Assembly: GCF_000331105.1 (NCBI RefSeq)
Contig: NC_020054.1
Coordinates: 3,408,478-3,472,477 of the forward strand
Length of the DNA: 64,000 bases
DNA from: Fibrella aestuarina BUZ 2
GTDB lineage: Bacteria; Bacteroidota; Bacteroidia; Cytophagales; Spirosomataceae
Direction of reading: 5' to 3'
Part shown: piece by piece, positions 33,692 through 43,280 of the stretch
How the letters are laid out: each line of letters starts with the position of its first letter
How positions within the stretch are numbered: the first letter of the stretch is position 1
Translations under genes and position numbers: made by a program
The notes under the pieces: model-generated
Seen by the model: the letters and a program-made list of their open reading frames with translations, nothing else
Databases searched by the model: none
Told to the model about the DNA's origin: nothing

Positions 33692-36600
33692 TAACGTGCT
33701 GTTGTGTGGACACTGAAGTCATTGGCGCCTCGTCTTCGTCGTCGGGCGTCGTTTGGTTGCCGGAGCGTTCGCCTAATTTGGCGAAGAAGACATAGAGCCC
33801 CGGAATCAGCACCAGCCCGAAGACCGTGCCGATAAGCATGCCCCCGGCGGCGGCGGTGCCGATGGAGCGGTTACCGAGGGCCCCCGCCCCCGATGCGATG
33901 CAAAGCGGAATCAGCCCGGCGATAAAGGCGAAGGAGGTCATCAGGATGGGGCGCAGGCGTGATACGGCCCCCTCGAGGGCAGCGTCGAGAATGGAAGCTC
34001 CTTCCTGCTTTCTCTGATTGGCAAATTCAACGATCAGAATGGCGTTTTTGCCCAATAGCCCGATGAGCATCACGAGCGATACCTGCGCGTAAATGTTGTT
34101 TTGCAGGCCCGCCAGTTGCAGGCAAAGGAAAGCGCCGAACACCCCCGTTGGCAGCGAGAGCAGTACGGGCAGCGGCAGTAGCAGACTTTCATACTGGGCC
34201 ACCAACAGCAGGTATACAAACACCAGACAGATGCCGAAAATGTAAATGGCTTGGTTACCCGACAGCACCTCTTCGCGCGACATCCCCGACCATTCGTAGC
34301 CGAATCCTTTGGGCAGCGATTCGGCAGCCACTTCCTGAATAGCCCGGATGGCGTCGCCGCTACTGTAGCCCGGTGTGGCGTCGCCGTTGATTATGGCCGA
34401 GGTGTACATGTTGTAGCGCGTGAGCTGCTCGGGACCGTAGACCCGCTCAAGCCGGACGAAGTTGGTGTAGGGTACCATCTCGCCCTGATCGTTCTTCACG
34501 CGCATGTTCAGCACGTCCTCGGGCTTGGAGCGGTAGCGCGGATCGGCCTGCACCATCACCTTATACATCTGCCCGAACCGGATGAAGTTGGACGCGTAAT
34601 AGCTACCCATCAGCGTTTGCAGGGTGCTCATCGCGTTGTCGATAGAAACGCCCTGCTGCGCCGCCTTTTCCTGATCAACGTGCAGCAGGTACTGGGGGAA
34701 ACTGGGGTCGAAGCTGGTAAAGGCGTCCCGGATTTCAGGCCGTTTTTTCAGCGCGGCCATAAAGTCTTTGGCGGCGTCGGCGGTCTGTTGCAGGTCGCCA
34801 CTCCGGCCCCGGTCGAGCAGGCGAAGCTCAAAACCGCTGGAGTTACCAAAGCCGGGCACGGTCGGCGGCGGGAAAAACTGAATGCTGGCGTCGGTGATGC
34901 CCTTGGTTTCTTCTTCCAGCCGCTCGATCAACTCCTGTACCGACTCGGCGCGTTCTTCCCAGGGCTTGAGGTTGATCATGCCCATGCCGTAGGACGCCCC
35001 GGCCCCGTCGGTGAGCAGGCTGTAGCCCGCCAGCGTCGAGACGTTTTCGACCGCTTCCATGTCGGAAGCCACCGCTTCAATCGCATCCAGCACCTTTTCC
35101 GTCCGCGACACGGTGGCCCCAGCGGGCGTCGTGACGTTGACGTAGATCATGCCCTGATCTTCGGTCGGGATAAAGCCGCCGGGCAGGATGGTGCTGATGC
35201 CCCACGTACCCAGCACGAACAGCGCCAGAATACCCCAGGTAATGGCCCCCCGGTTGATGATGCGCCGGAGCAGCGACTGATACCAACGGGCTAGTGACTC
35301 GTAACCCCGGTTGAACCCGGCAAAGAACCGACCGACCAAGCCTTTCTTTTCGCCGTGGTTGGCCCGCAGCAGCAGCGCGCAGAGGGCGGGCGTGAGCGTA
35401 AGGGCGTTGACCCCCGAGATCACGATGGCAATGGCCAGCGTCAGCGAAAACTGCCGGTAGAAGATCCCCACCGGACCCGACATGAACGCCACCGGCACAA
35501 ATACCGCCGACATGACGAGCGTGATCGCCACGATGGCCCCGGCGATGTCGCCCATGGCGGCGAAGGTAGCCGCCCGCGGTTTCATGTGGTCGAGTTCCAT
35601 CTTGGCGTGCACGGCTTCCACCACCACAATGGCGTTATCGACCACAATCCCGATGGCCAGCACCAGCGCGAACAAGGTGAGCAGGTTGATCGAAAAGCCG
35701 ATCATGCTCATGAAGGCGAACGTACCCACCAAGGCCACCGGCACCGCCAGCGCGCAGATGAGCGTGGAGCGCCAGTCTTGCAGGAACAGGAAGACGATGA
35801 TAAACACCAGCACGAAGGCCTCCATCAGGGTACGCACCACCTCATGGATGGAGGCGTCGAGGAAGCGCGACACGTCGTAGGCGTAGTTGTAGGTCATGCC
35901 CGGCGGAAATGAACTGGTTTTCAGCTCTTCCATCCGTTTCTTCACGTTGGCAATCACGTCGCGGGCGTTGGAGCCGGGCCGCTGCTTCAGCATGATGGCT
36001 GCCGAGGGTCGCCCATCCGTTTTCGACAGCACCTCGTAGCTGGCCGATCCAAATTCGACTTCGGCCACATCCCGCAACCGCAGGAACGACCCGTCGGGGT
36101 TGGTCCGCAGCACCAGGTCTTCGTATTGCTTCGGCTCGAAAAACTTACCCGTGTACCGAAGCACGTATTGCAGCACCTGCGGGTCGCGGTCGGCGCTTTC
36201 ACCCGCTTTGCCCGGCGCAGCTTCCACGTTCTGCCGCCGGATGGCCTGCACCACGTCGTCGGCCGAGACTTCGTAGACCGTCATGCGGTCGGGCTTGAGC
36301 CACACGCGCATCGAGTAATCGCGGTTGCCCATGATGGCGGCAAACCCCACACCGTCGATGCGTTTTAGCTCCGCCAGCACGTTGATGTCGGCGAAGTTGT
36401 AAATGAATTTCTCGTCGACCGACGGGTCGCTGCTGACAATGTTGAGGTACAGCAGCATACTGTTTACTTCCTTCTCCGTAACCACCCCGGCCTTGATCAC
36501 TTCCTCGGGTAGCTCATCGAGTACCGTTGTCACGCGGTTCTGCACGTTGACGGCCGCCAGATCGGGGTCGGTGCCGACTTTAAAGAAGATGGTGATGAGC

Positions 36601-36878
36601 GTGGTGCCGTCGTTACCCGAAATCGACGTCATGTACGTCATGTCGGGGACGCCGTTGATGGCTCGTTCGAGGGGCGTCGCCACGGCCTTCACGCAAACGT
36701 CGGCGCTGGCACCGGTGTATTTGGTGGTTACCGTTACCGACGGGGGCACGATGTCGGGAAACTGCGTGACGGGCAGCCCGGTAAGGGCCAGCACACCCAG
36801 CAGCACAATCAGTACCGAAATAACGGTCGATAGTAACGGCCTCTTGATGAACGTGTTGAACATAGGGATATGGGGCAT
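33669..36878 (-). CDS. RND efflux inner-membrane pump (HAE1/AcrB type)
   Basis: A 1069-residue hydrophobe/amphiphile efflux pump with twelve membrane segments and two large periplasmic loops. It opens MFNTFIKRPLLSTVISVLIV (after an alternative upstream Met). The proton-relay helix reads GIVVDNAIVVVE, so the AcrB Asp-Asp pair is Asp-Asn here. The partner Lys is in LLGKNAILIVEFA. The operon order is membrane-fusion protein, pump, outer-membrane lipoprotein, as in typical tripartite systems. Substrates are likely drugs, bile-like compounds or other amphiphiles. Operon expression is probably controlled through the 11-bp repeats upstream of the fusion-protein gene. Confidence 0.95.
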   Translation of the reverse strand: MPHIPMFNTFIKRPLLSTVISVLIVLLGVLALTGLPVTQFPDIVPPSVTVTTKYTGASADVCVKAVATPLERAINGVPDMTYMTSISGNDGTTLITIFFKVGTDPDLAAVNVQNRVTTVLDELPEEVIKAGVVTEKEVNSMLLYLNIVSSDPSVDEKFIYNFADINVLAELKRIDGVGFAAIMGNRDYSMRVWLKPDRMTVYEVSADDVVQAIRRQNVEAAPGKAGESADRDPQVLQYVLRYTGKFFEPKQYEDLVLRTNPDGSFLRLRDVAEVEFGSASYEVLSKTDGRPSAAIMLKQRPGSNARDVIANVKKRMEELKTSSFPPGMTYNYAYDVSRFLDASIHEVVRTLMEAFVLVFIIVFLFLQDWRSTLICALAVPVALVGTFAFMSMIGFSINLLTLFALVLAIGIVVDNAIVVVEAVHAKMELDHMKPRAATFAAMGDIAGAIVAITLVMSAVFVPVAFMSGPVGIFYRQFSLTLAIAIVISGVNALTLTPALCALLLRANHGEKKGLVGRFFAGFNRGYESLARWYQSLLRRIINRGAITWGILALFVLGTWGISTILPGGFIPTEDQGMIYVNVTTPAGATVSRTEKVLDAIEAVASDMEAVENVSTLAGYSLLTDGAGASYGMGMINLKPWEERAESVQELIERLEEETKGITDASIQFFPPPTVPGFGNSSGFELRLLDRGRSGDLQQTADAAKDFMAALKKRPEIRDAFTSFDPSFPQYLLHVDQEKAAQQGVSIDNAMSTLQTLMGSYYASNFIRFGQMYKVMVQADPRYRSKPEDVLNMRVKNDQGEMVPYTNFVRLERVYGPEQLTRYNMYTSAIINGDATPGYSSGDAIRAIQEVAAESLPKGFGYEWSGMSREEVLSGNQAIYIFGICLVFVYLLLVAQYESLLLPLPVLLSLPTGVFGAFLCLQLAGLQNNIYAQVSLVMLIGLLGKNAILIVEFANQRKQEGASILDAALEGAVSRLRPILMTSFAFIAGLIPLCIASGAGALGNRSIGTAAAGGMLIGTVFGLVLIPGLYVFFAKLGERSGNQTTPDDEDEAPMTSVSTQQHVNGTIVHS

Positions 36879-36928
36879 GGGTCATCCGTTCACGGCGAAG
36901 CGAATGACCGACAAAGACAGGAAAGAGG

Positions 36929-38065
36929 CTACTGCACGGACGCGAAGAGAATCTTCAGGCTGTCGGCATCGAGCGGGCGCGGCACGATCTTCATCCCGTC
37001 TTTCAGGCTCTGAATACCTTCGTAGACCACCCGGTCACCGGCTTTCAGACCCGACTGCACGATGTAAAACTGCTCAACGCGGCTGCGGGGCACAAAGGGG
37101 CGGATGCGTACTTTGTTGCCCCCGTCGACCACATACACGAAGTTTTTGTCCTGCACCTCAAACACCGCTTTCTGCGGCACGAGCAGGGCGTCGTCGACAT
37201 CGTTACTCAGGCGAATTTTGCCCGTCGAGCCGTGCCGGAGCAACTGTTTGGGATTCGGGAAACGCGCCCGGAAAGCGATGGTACCCGAGTTGCCTTCAAA
37301 GATGGTTTCGGTGGTTTCAATTTTGCCCTTGTAAGGGTAATGCGTGTCGTCGGCTAGCACCAGTTCCACCTCCCGAATGGTGGTCTTGTTCGGGTCGTGC
37401 CGTTTTTTGATGAAAGCCAGATATTCTTTCTCCGATACGTTGAAATAGCCATACATCTCACGCAGATCGGAAATGGTCGTCAGCAGGGCACCTTCTTCGA
37501 CCAGGCTACCGCGTTTGAACGGAAGGCGGTTGATCACCCCGTTGAACGGCGCACGAATGTTGGTGAGTGAAACCAGCAATTGGGCGTTGGCCAGCGACGC
37601 TTTCGCCTGATCGATAGCCGCCCGGGCCGACGATACTTTGGCGCGGGCGAGCTTCAGTTCCGACGCCGAGATGACGTTTTTGTCGACCAGCAGCTTGACG
37701 CGATCCATCTCCACCAGTGCCGATTGTTCCTGGGCGGTAGCACTTTCGATGCTGGCCCGTGCCTCGGCAATTTTTACGTTGTACTCGGCGGGGTTGAGCT
37801 GAAACAGCAACTGACCCTGCTTCACCGATTGCCCTTCGTCGACGAGGATTTTGTCGAGATACCCGCCCACCCGGGCGCGTACTTCCACGTTCTGTACGGC
37901 TTCCAGGTTACCGGCATAGTCGTGGTCGAGGGTGGCGTCTTGCCGGGTAAGCTGAACGATGGGGAGTTCAGGGGCGGCTTCGGCCTGTTTGGTCTCTTTC
38001 TGACCAGAGCAGGCTGACAACAGCAGGCCCGAAAGCAGGAGTTTTATCGTTGAGTTTGGCGTCAT
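36929..38065 (-). CDS. RND efflux periplasmic adaptor (membrane fusion protein)
   Basis: A 378-residue AcrA-like lipoprotein. The signal is LLLSGLLLSACSG with acylated Cys at about residue 19. A barrel-sandwich (biotinyl-lipoyl-like) domain includes GNLEAVQNVEVRARVGGYLDKIL, a helical hairpin follows (about 100-165), then beta-barrel and membrane-proximal domains. It is the first gene of the efflux operon, 50 bp from the pump gene. Three CTTAGAA direct repeats lie about 100-130 bp upstream of the start. Confidence 0.93.
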   Translation of the reverse strand: MTPNSTIKLLLSGLLLSACSGQKETKQAEAAPELPIVQLTRQDATLDHDYAGNLEAVQNVEVRARVGGYLDKILVDEGQSVKQGQLLFQLNPAEYNVKIAEARASIESATAQEQSALVEMDRVKLLVDKNVISASELKLARAKVSSARAAIDQAKASLANAQLLVSLTNIRAPFNGVINRLPFKRGSLVEEGALLTTISDLREMYGYFNVSEKEYLAFIKKRHDPNKTTIREVELVLADDTHYPYKGKIETTETIFEGNSGTIAFRARFPNPKQLLRHGSTGKIRLSNDVDDALLVPQKAVFEVQDKNFVYVVDGGNKVRIRPFVPRSRVEQFYIVQSGLKAGDRVVYEGIQSLKDGMKIVPRPLDADSLKILFASVQ

Positions 38066-38165
38066 GTGATCAAGCCGGAGTGGCGAGCAAACACGTGGGT
38101 GGACGACGGATCAAAGTTGATCGAATCGAGGCTATGCAATTAACTCCCTTTTAATTGAGGATGTC

Positions 38166-38194
38166 CTTAGAAAATTATTAGAAAGTGCTTAGAA
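38166..38194 (-). promoter_or_regulatory. Three 11-bp-phased CTTAGAA repeats, efflux operon
   Basis: CTTAGAA (38166), ATTAGAA (38177) and CTTAGAA (38188) begin exactly 11 bp apart. Such direct repeats spaced one helical turn are typical binding sites of OmpR/PhoB-type regulators. They lie about 100 bp upstream of the adaptor gene start. Confidence 0.7.
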
Positions 38195-38295
38195 ATAGCG
38201 AGATAAGCAGGGTTTAGCTTCTAATAATGCAAAAACATAAGTGCTTAATGATAAACAGTCAGTCGCCCCTGTCGCATTTATGAGCCTAGCCCATT

Positions 38296-38339
38296 GGTTA
38301 AAACAAAACCGCTACCATAGATCGGGCTTCGGTAGCGGT
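38296..38339 (-). terminator. Rho-independent terminator of the TPR gene
   Basis: On the minus strand ACCGCTACC (38331-38339 reversed) pairs with GGTAGCGGT (38308-38316 reversed) and is followed by TTTTGTTTTAAC. It is 40 bp past the TPR stop. Confidence 0.75.
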
Positions 38340-38377
38340 CGAGGTCAACAAACTGACTCATACTCAATTGATCACGG

Positions 38378-40093
38378 TTATTGTCCGCTGGCGTCGGGTG
38401 CGTCGTTGGTCGCGATCTTCGCCAGGTCTTTGTTGTTGGGTAGCCAAGCCATCCCTTTCTGGAGCCATTCGTTCCGGGCGGTGGCATCTTGGGTAACCAG
38501 TTCGTGGTACGAGATCAGGTACTTAAAGGCCAGCGCCAGGTCTTTGCTGTAGCGGGTACGTTCGTCGGGCTTGTCGGTAACCATGGTGATGAACTGCTCG
38601 AAGAACGGTTTAGCCAATCCCTTGCGTACGGCTTCTTCGGGCGTATAGGCGTAGTACTTCGCCTTGGCCCGATACAGCACCGTGGGTACGTAGGCGGGTG
38701 ATTGCTGCTGCGCCAGCGCCAGGGCCGAGTCGGCTTTGGCAAACCGGAGGGTGTCGCGGGTAAACTTGCCTAGGCTGTCGCGGGCAAAGCCCAGCGTGTA
38801 GTTGCTCATGCCGTAGCGGAACAAATCCTGCACGTCGGCCTTGAAGCCGTGGCTGGCGGCTGAGTCGAGCGCGGCGACGGCCTGCGGGTGCTTTTTGGCC
38901 CGGTAATAATATTTGGCCATGTCGCTATACAGGTTGTCGGCGGTGTCGAAGGGAGCGGCCTTTTCCAGGTACGTTACTCCGATGGAATCACGTCCGGCCT
39001 GGGTTGAGTCGGCGGCTCCGTCTACGGCGGTCAGGTACGCCCGTCCAAGGTATTTATAGTCGTCGTAGATCACCTTCTGCGGCGCTCGTTCGATAAACGT
39101 GGTCAGGCTTTGGATGGCTTTCTGCGGCTGTTTCAGCGACGCATAAGCCCAGCCTTCCATGCGGTAAACGATCGGGTTCTGGCCCAGCACGGCCCGGTTG
39201 CTGTCGATCACGTCGATAGCCTTCTGGTATTCGTTGCCCAGAAAATGAAACTGGGCCGACCGCAGCAGCATCTCCGGGCGGGTGTCGTTGGCCACGCGGA
39301 TGTACTGATCGGTGTAGTTGGCCGCGTCTTTGTAGCGGTTGACGAGGTAATACAACTCGGCCAATTGCCGGTAGGCCGGGGCGTAGGTAGGGACGGTTTC
39401 GATCGCTTTCTTGTAATTCTCGACCGCCAGATTCAGGTTTTTACCCTGCCAATAGATATCGCCGATGCGTTGGTAAACGCGGGCCGGGTTCATGCCCAGT
39501 TCAAGGGCACTTTCGTAGCGTGATACGGCCGTGCCGGCGTCGCGGTTCAGGTAATGGGCATCACCCAGCGTTAACTGGATATCGGCGTTCTTTTTACCCC
39601 GTTCGCTTGCCTGATTGAGCAGTTCGATGGCTTTGGGCGCGTTGACGGCCATCGGGTAGCGGGGTTTGATCGAGCCGCTGTCGGGCGTGAGGTAACCCGT
39701 ATAGGCCTCGCCCAGCCTGTACAGAATATCGGCGTTTTTGCCTTTGCTCCGTTTCAGCACCTCGTCGATCTGTGCGTTGGCGTTAGGGTCTTTCTGGACC
39801 AGGTACGTGATGGCTAGCCCGGTTGCGTTGAGCGGAACCCGTTTTTCGTCCATTGCCTGCCCTTTCTCGAACCAGCTACGGGCCGAGTCGGGTTGGCCGG
39901 CGCGCAGGTAGCCATAGCCAGCGTCGAAATAGGCCTGCATGGATGGGGTCTGCTGCGCCTGACGGGCCAGAAGTTGGGTGGCCTCGCTGAACCGGCCCAG
40001 GCTCATGAGCGTGGTCGGGTCGGCGGTTGGCGTCTGCGCCAGGGAGGTGGTTGTCAGCCCGGTTAATAGCAACAGCTTTATGTGCGTTTTCAT
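38378..40093 (-). CDS. Periplasmic TPR-repeat protein
   Basis: A 571-residue exported protein. I chose the ATG at 40093, which gives a signal peptide (KTHIKLLLLTGLTTTSLAQT); an ATG 18 codons upstream would bury it. The rest is a run of tetratricopeptide-like helices, for example PDSARSWFEKGQAM and NLAVENYKKAIETVPTYAPAYRQLAELY. No catalytic domain is seen. TPR proteins act as scaffolds; the partner is unknown. Three 11-bp-phased repeats lie 80-108 bp upstream, which ties it to the efflux and trehalose genes. Confidence 0.8.
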   Translation of the reverse strand: MKTHIKLLLLTGLTTTSLAQTPTADPTTLMSLGRFSEATQLLARQAQQTPSMQAYFDAGYGYLRAGQPDSARSWFEKGQAMDEKRVPLNATGLAITYLVQKDPNANAQIDEVLKRSKGKNADILYRLGEAYTGYLTPDSGSIKPRYPMAVNAPKAIELLNQASERGKKNADIQLTLGDAHYLNRDAGTAVSRYESALELGMNPARVYQRIGDIYWQGKNLNLAVENYKKAIETVPTYAPAYRQLAELYYLVNRYKDAANYTDQYIRVANDTRPEMLLRSAQFHFLGNEYQKAIDVIDSNRAVLGQNPIVYRMEGWAYASLKQPQKAIQSLTTFIERAPQKVIYDDYKYLGRAYLTAVDGAADSTQAGRDSIGVTYLEKAAPFDTADNLYSDMAKYYYRAKKHPQAVAALDSAASHGFKADVQDLFRYGMSNYTLGFARDSLGKFTRDTLRFAKADSALALAQQQSPAYVPTVLYRAKAKYYAYTPEEAVRKGLAKPFFEQFITMVTDKPDERTRYSKDLALAFKYLISYHELVTQDATARNEWLQKGMAWLPNNKDLAKIATNDAPDASGQ

Positions 40094-40172
40094 GTCGTTG
40101 ATGCGGTTTGGGTTCCCGACCGGAGTGGTGACTGGGAACCTCCGCAAATTGACACAAGCAACTAAGAGCCGA

Positions 40173-40201
40173 CTTAAGATCTACTTAGAATTCGCTTAGA
40201 G
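40173..40201 (-). promoter_or_regulatory. Three 11-bp-phased CTTAGAA repeats, TPR gene
   Basis: CTTAAGA (40173), CTTAGAA (40184) and CTTAGAG (40195) start 11 bp apart, 80 bp upstream of the TPR start and just downstream of the HMA-fold gene's stop. Confidence 0.65.
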
Positions 40202-40206
40202 GCGAT

Positions 40207-40431
40207 TCAGGCGTCGGGTTGCACCAGCTCCGCCGTGTAGCCCGCCTGCGCAACGGCCTGCTTCACCTGTTCGGCAATGCGGTTGTCGGTGGTCTGCACC
40301 GTCAGCAAGCGATCTGGGTGGTCGGTGTCGACGTTCCAGCCATCGATGTGGTCGATGGCATTCAGCGGTTGCGTGACGGCCAGAATGGCCTCGCTGCTGC
40401 GGAGGTTCGTTTTGAAATTAAGCGTTTCCAT
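40207..40431 (-). CDS. HMA-fold small protein lacking the CxxC motif
   Basis: A 74-residue soluble protein whose pattern (FKTNLRSSEAILAVTQPLNAIDHIDGWNVD, read in parts, then LLTVQTTDNRIAEQVKQAVAQAGYTAELV) fits the beta-alpha-beta-beta-alpha-beta fold of heavy-metal-associated domains. The metal-binding CxxC is absent: the loop reads NLRSSEA. It therefore probably does not bind copper-type metals in the usual way. It lies upstream of the TPR gene on the same strand, but the repeat array between them suggests separate promoters. Confidence 0.6.
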   Translation of the reverse strand: METLNFKTNLRSSEAILAVTQPLNAIDHIDGWNVDTDHPDRLLTVQTTDNRIAEQVKQAVAQAGYTAELVQPDA

Positions 40432-40524
40432 GTGCAGATACGTTGGTTTAGGTACGTTAACCCGGGGCCGCGCGCTTTATCCCGAAAGAAGGAGGCACCG
40501 GCCCAGGCAACGTACCGGTCGAGG

Positions 40525-41772
40525 CTAGTCTGAGGTGGGGTAGAGCCGCCGGATAAGCCGTTCCATCGTCAGCCCCTGCCCGATCACCGAGAACAGCACA
40601 ACGACGTAGGTGATGGTCACGATGAACGCTTTCTGCGGAATTGATTCGGGAATAGACAGCGCCATGGCCACCGACAGACCGCCCCGCAACCCACCCCAGG
40701 TGAGCATGAGTGGGGCGTTGGCGTCGAGATCGAGCCAGCGCCGGGCCAGGGTGAAGGGAATCAGGATGGCCAGGTACCGCGACAGCAGCACCAGCAGAAT
40801 GACCAGCAAGTAGATGGTCCAGGGGCCGTTGCCGAACGGGATCACGAGCAGTTCAAGGCCAATCAGCACGAAAAGCAGCGCGTTCAGGATGCTGTCGATC
40901 AGCTCCCAGAATTTATCCACGTACTCTTCGGTCTGGTGGCTCATGGCGTCCTGCCGGGCCTTGTCGCCCACCAGCAGACCGGCAACGACCATCGCCAGCG
41001 GCCCCGAAATGTGAAGTTGCTGGGCCAGCAGGTAACCGCCCATCACACCCGCCACGGTCAGCAGCACTTCGGTCTGGTAGTGGTTAATCGAGCGCAGCAG
41101 CCAATAGAGCAGGTAGCCCAGGGCCAGCCCGAACAGCACGCCGCCGCCCGCTTCTTCCAGAAACGTCAGGCTGATATGCCCGAGCGTGACCGTGTCGGTT
41201 CCGCCAACCACCATTTCGTAGATGGTCGCAAAGACGACGACCCCCACGCCATCGTTGAAGAGCGATTCGCCCACGATGTTGATCTTGACGCTCTCGGGCA
41301 GCCGGAATTTGGCCAGAATACCCAGCACCGCAATGGGGTCGGTGGGGGAGATGAGCGCGCCAAACAGCAGGCAGAGCAGGTAGGGTAGCTCAAAGCCCAG
41401 CCCGTTGCCAATGTAATACAGCCCCGTGCCAACGAAGAAGGTGCTCAGCAAAACGCCCACAAAGGCAAACAGCATCACCGACCGCCGCTCGACCCGCAGC
41501 CGGGCAGCGTCGGTATGAAAGGCCCCGGCAAACAGCAGGAAGCTGAGCATGACATCGAACAGCACTTCGCCGAAATCGATCTGGCCTACGCCCTGCCGCA
41601 CCTGCTCCAGCAGACTGGGCGCAATGGCGTTGAGGCCGAGCATGGCGAGGGAAAACAGCAGCGACAGCACCATCACCCCGATGGCGTCAGGTAGTTTCAG
41701 GAAACGGGTGTTGAGGTAAGCCAGTAAGGAGGCGCCAACCAGCAACAGGGTAATTAAGGTAAACACGTTCAT
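40525..41772 (-). CDS. CPA1-type cation:proton antiporter
   Basis: A Na+(K+)/H+ antiporter of the NhaP/CPA1 group with about twelve membrane segments. The conserved FGALISPTDPIAVLGIL segment and the ND-type motif GESLFNDGVGVVVF contain the ion-binding Asp. I chose the ATG at 41772 (NVFTLITLLLVGASLL); an open frame continues to 41868 but overlaps the divergent DUF389 gene. Length is 415 residues, normal for the family. It helps control cytoplasmic pH and sodium. It shares a short divergent promoter region with the DUF389 gene. Confidence 0.88.
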   Translation of the reverse strand: MNVFTLITLLLVGASLLAYLNTRFLKLPDAIGVMVLSLLFSLAMLGLNAIAPSLLEQVRQGVGQIDFGEVLFDVMLSFLLFAGAFHTDAARLRVERRSVMLFAFVGVLLSTFFVGTGLYYIGNGLGFELPYLLCLLFGALISPTDPIAVLGILAKFRLPESVKINIVGESLFNDGVGVVVFATIYEMVVGGTDTVTLGHISLTFLEEAGGGVLFGLALGYLLYWLLRSINHYQTEVLLTVAGVMGGYLLAQQLHISGPLAMVVAGLLVGDKARQDAMSHQTEEYVDKFWELIDSILNALLFVLIGLELLVIPFGNGPWTIYLLVILLVLLSRYLAILIPFTLARRWLDLDANAPLMLTWGGLRGGLSVAMALSIPESIPQKAFIVTITYVVVLFSVIGQGLTMERLIRRLYPTSD

Positions 41773-41868
41773 AAGAATGATGGGTTGAACATTCGGTTGC
41801 TTTTTTGTTTCACGTATGGGCTCGCTCGACTTAATGAACCCGCCACTACCGCCTTTGTTACCAGCCAT

Positions 41869-43269
41869 ATGCTACTAGAAGACCCTAACCGCTCCCATGT
41901 GCCTGCCAAACGGAATGCTGTGCTTACCCGAATTGGTAAGTGGCTGCAAGATCGATTCAGTCTCGAAGAAGATAAGGAAGACGAAGTTGCCGTCATTGAG
42001 TCGATCAGCCGGGGCATCGAATTTCGGGGCATCAATCTCTGGACGCTGATCTTCGCCATCTTCATCGCCTCGATTGGTCTGAACGTCAACTCGACGGCAA
42101 TCATCACGGGGGCCATGCTGATCTCGCCCCTGATGGGACCGATCATGGGTATCGGCCTGGGTATCGGCATTAATGACCTGGCAATGGTACAGCGGGCGCT
42201 CAAGAACATAGCGATTGCCGCGGTGATTAGTTTATTGACCTCGACCGTGTACTTCCTGGTCAGCCCGCTGCACTCGGCGCAGTCTGAGCTACTGGCCCGT
42301 ACGTCGCCAACGGTTTGGGATGCCTTCATTGCGTTTTTTGGGGGGCTGGCGGGTATCGTGGCGGGGTCGCGCCGCGAAAAAGTGACCAACGTGATACCGG
42401 GCGTGGCCATTGCCACCGCGTTGATGCCTCCGCTCTGCACGGCTGGTTATGGGCTGGCCACGCTGAATGTGTATTATTTCGCCAGTGCCTTTTACCTTTT
42501 CCTGATCAACGGCATCTGCATCAGCCTGGCTACCTTCCTGATCGTGCGCTTCCTGGGCTATCAGCCCAAACTGTACCCTTCCCTCGACGTAGCCCGACGG
42601 GTACGTACCACCATCTGGGTGGCCGTGTGCATCGTGCTCATTCCCAGCACGTACCTGGGGTATCAGATCGTGCGCAGGACCATTTTCGAACAGGCCGCCA
42701 AACGGTTTGTGGCTACGGAATGTGACTTCGCGTACCGGCAGGTCATCACCTACACGGCCCATTACAGCCGCGAGCAGCCCCGCCTCGAACTGACGCTGGT
42801 GGGTGAACCGCTGCCCCCCGATTCGGTCAATATGCTGCGGGCCAAGATGCCGCCCTACGGCCTCAACAACACGCGGCTGGTTATCAAACAGGGGAGCTTC
42901 AAAGATGCGGAGATCGATGTGGATGCGCTCAAGAATACCATTACCGATCAGGTGATCAAATACAGTCAGTCGTCGATCGCCCGTAAAGACCAGACCATCG
43001 ACTCGCTGCGCCGCTACATCGAACTGACGCAGACTTCGCGCCTGCCCGTCACGGACCTGCGCGATGAACTGAAGACGCTCATGCCCGATGTGCAGACGTT
43101 CACGGCGGCCAACTCGCTGGTTATGAACAGTGGAAAGGCCAGGCCCGATACGGTAATGCTGGTGTACGCCCGATTCGCCCGGCGCCACACAGTGGCCGAA
43201 CGGAACCGGCTGAAAAAATGGCTACAGACCCGGACGAAAAGCCGGAAGATCAAGCTGATCGTGGAGTAA
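41869..43269 (+). CDS. DUF389 family membrane protein
   Basis: A protein with an N-terminal DUF389 membrane domain (GLNVNSTAIITGAMLISPLMGPIMGIGLGIGIND, spread over about 65-100) and at least five membrane segments, followed by a soluble C-terminal domain (about 260-466) ending in a basic region. I prefer the ATG at 41869 because the upstream TTG (41785) start would overlap the antiporter start. The family's function is unknown; the C-terminal domain may be periplasmic or cytoplasmic. It diverges from the antiporter and sits beside the two-component system. Confidence 0.8.
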   Translation: MLLEDPNRSHVPAKRNAVLTRIGKWLQDRFSLEEDKEDEVAVIESISRGIEFRGINLWTLIFAIFIASIGLNVNSTAIITGAMLISPLMGPIMGIGLGIGINDLAMVQRALKNIAIAAVISLLTSTVYFLVSPLHSAQSELLARTSPTVWDAFIAFFGGLAGIVAGSRREKVTNVIPGVAIATALMPPLCTAGYGLATLNVYYFASAFYLFLINGICISLATFLIVRFLGYQPKLYPSLDVARRVRTTIWVAVCIVLIPSTYLGYQIVRRTIFEQAAKRFVATECDFAYRQVITYTAHYSREQPRLELTLVGEPLPPDSVNMLRAKMPPYGLNNTRLVIKQGSFKDAEIDVDALKNTITDQVIKYSQSSIARKDQTIDSLRRYIELTQTSRLPVTDLRDELKTLMPDVQTFTAANSLVMNSGKARPDTVMLVYARFARRHTVAERNRLKKWLQTRTKSRKIKLIVE

Positions 43270-43280
43270 ACGTAGCGACC

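Larger units (their letters stand above)
38066..38377. other. Intergenic region with operator and terminator
   Basis: No gene in 312 bp. It contains the CTTAGAA repeat array for the efflux operon (38166-38194) and the terminator of the TPR gene (38296-38339). The rest is AT-rich and otherwise unremarkable. Confidence 0.6.
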
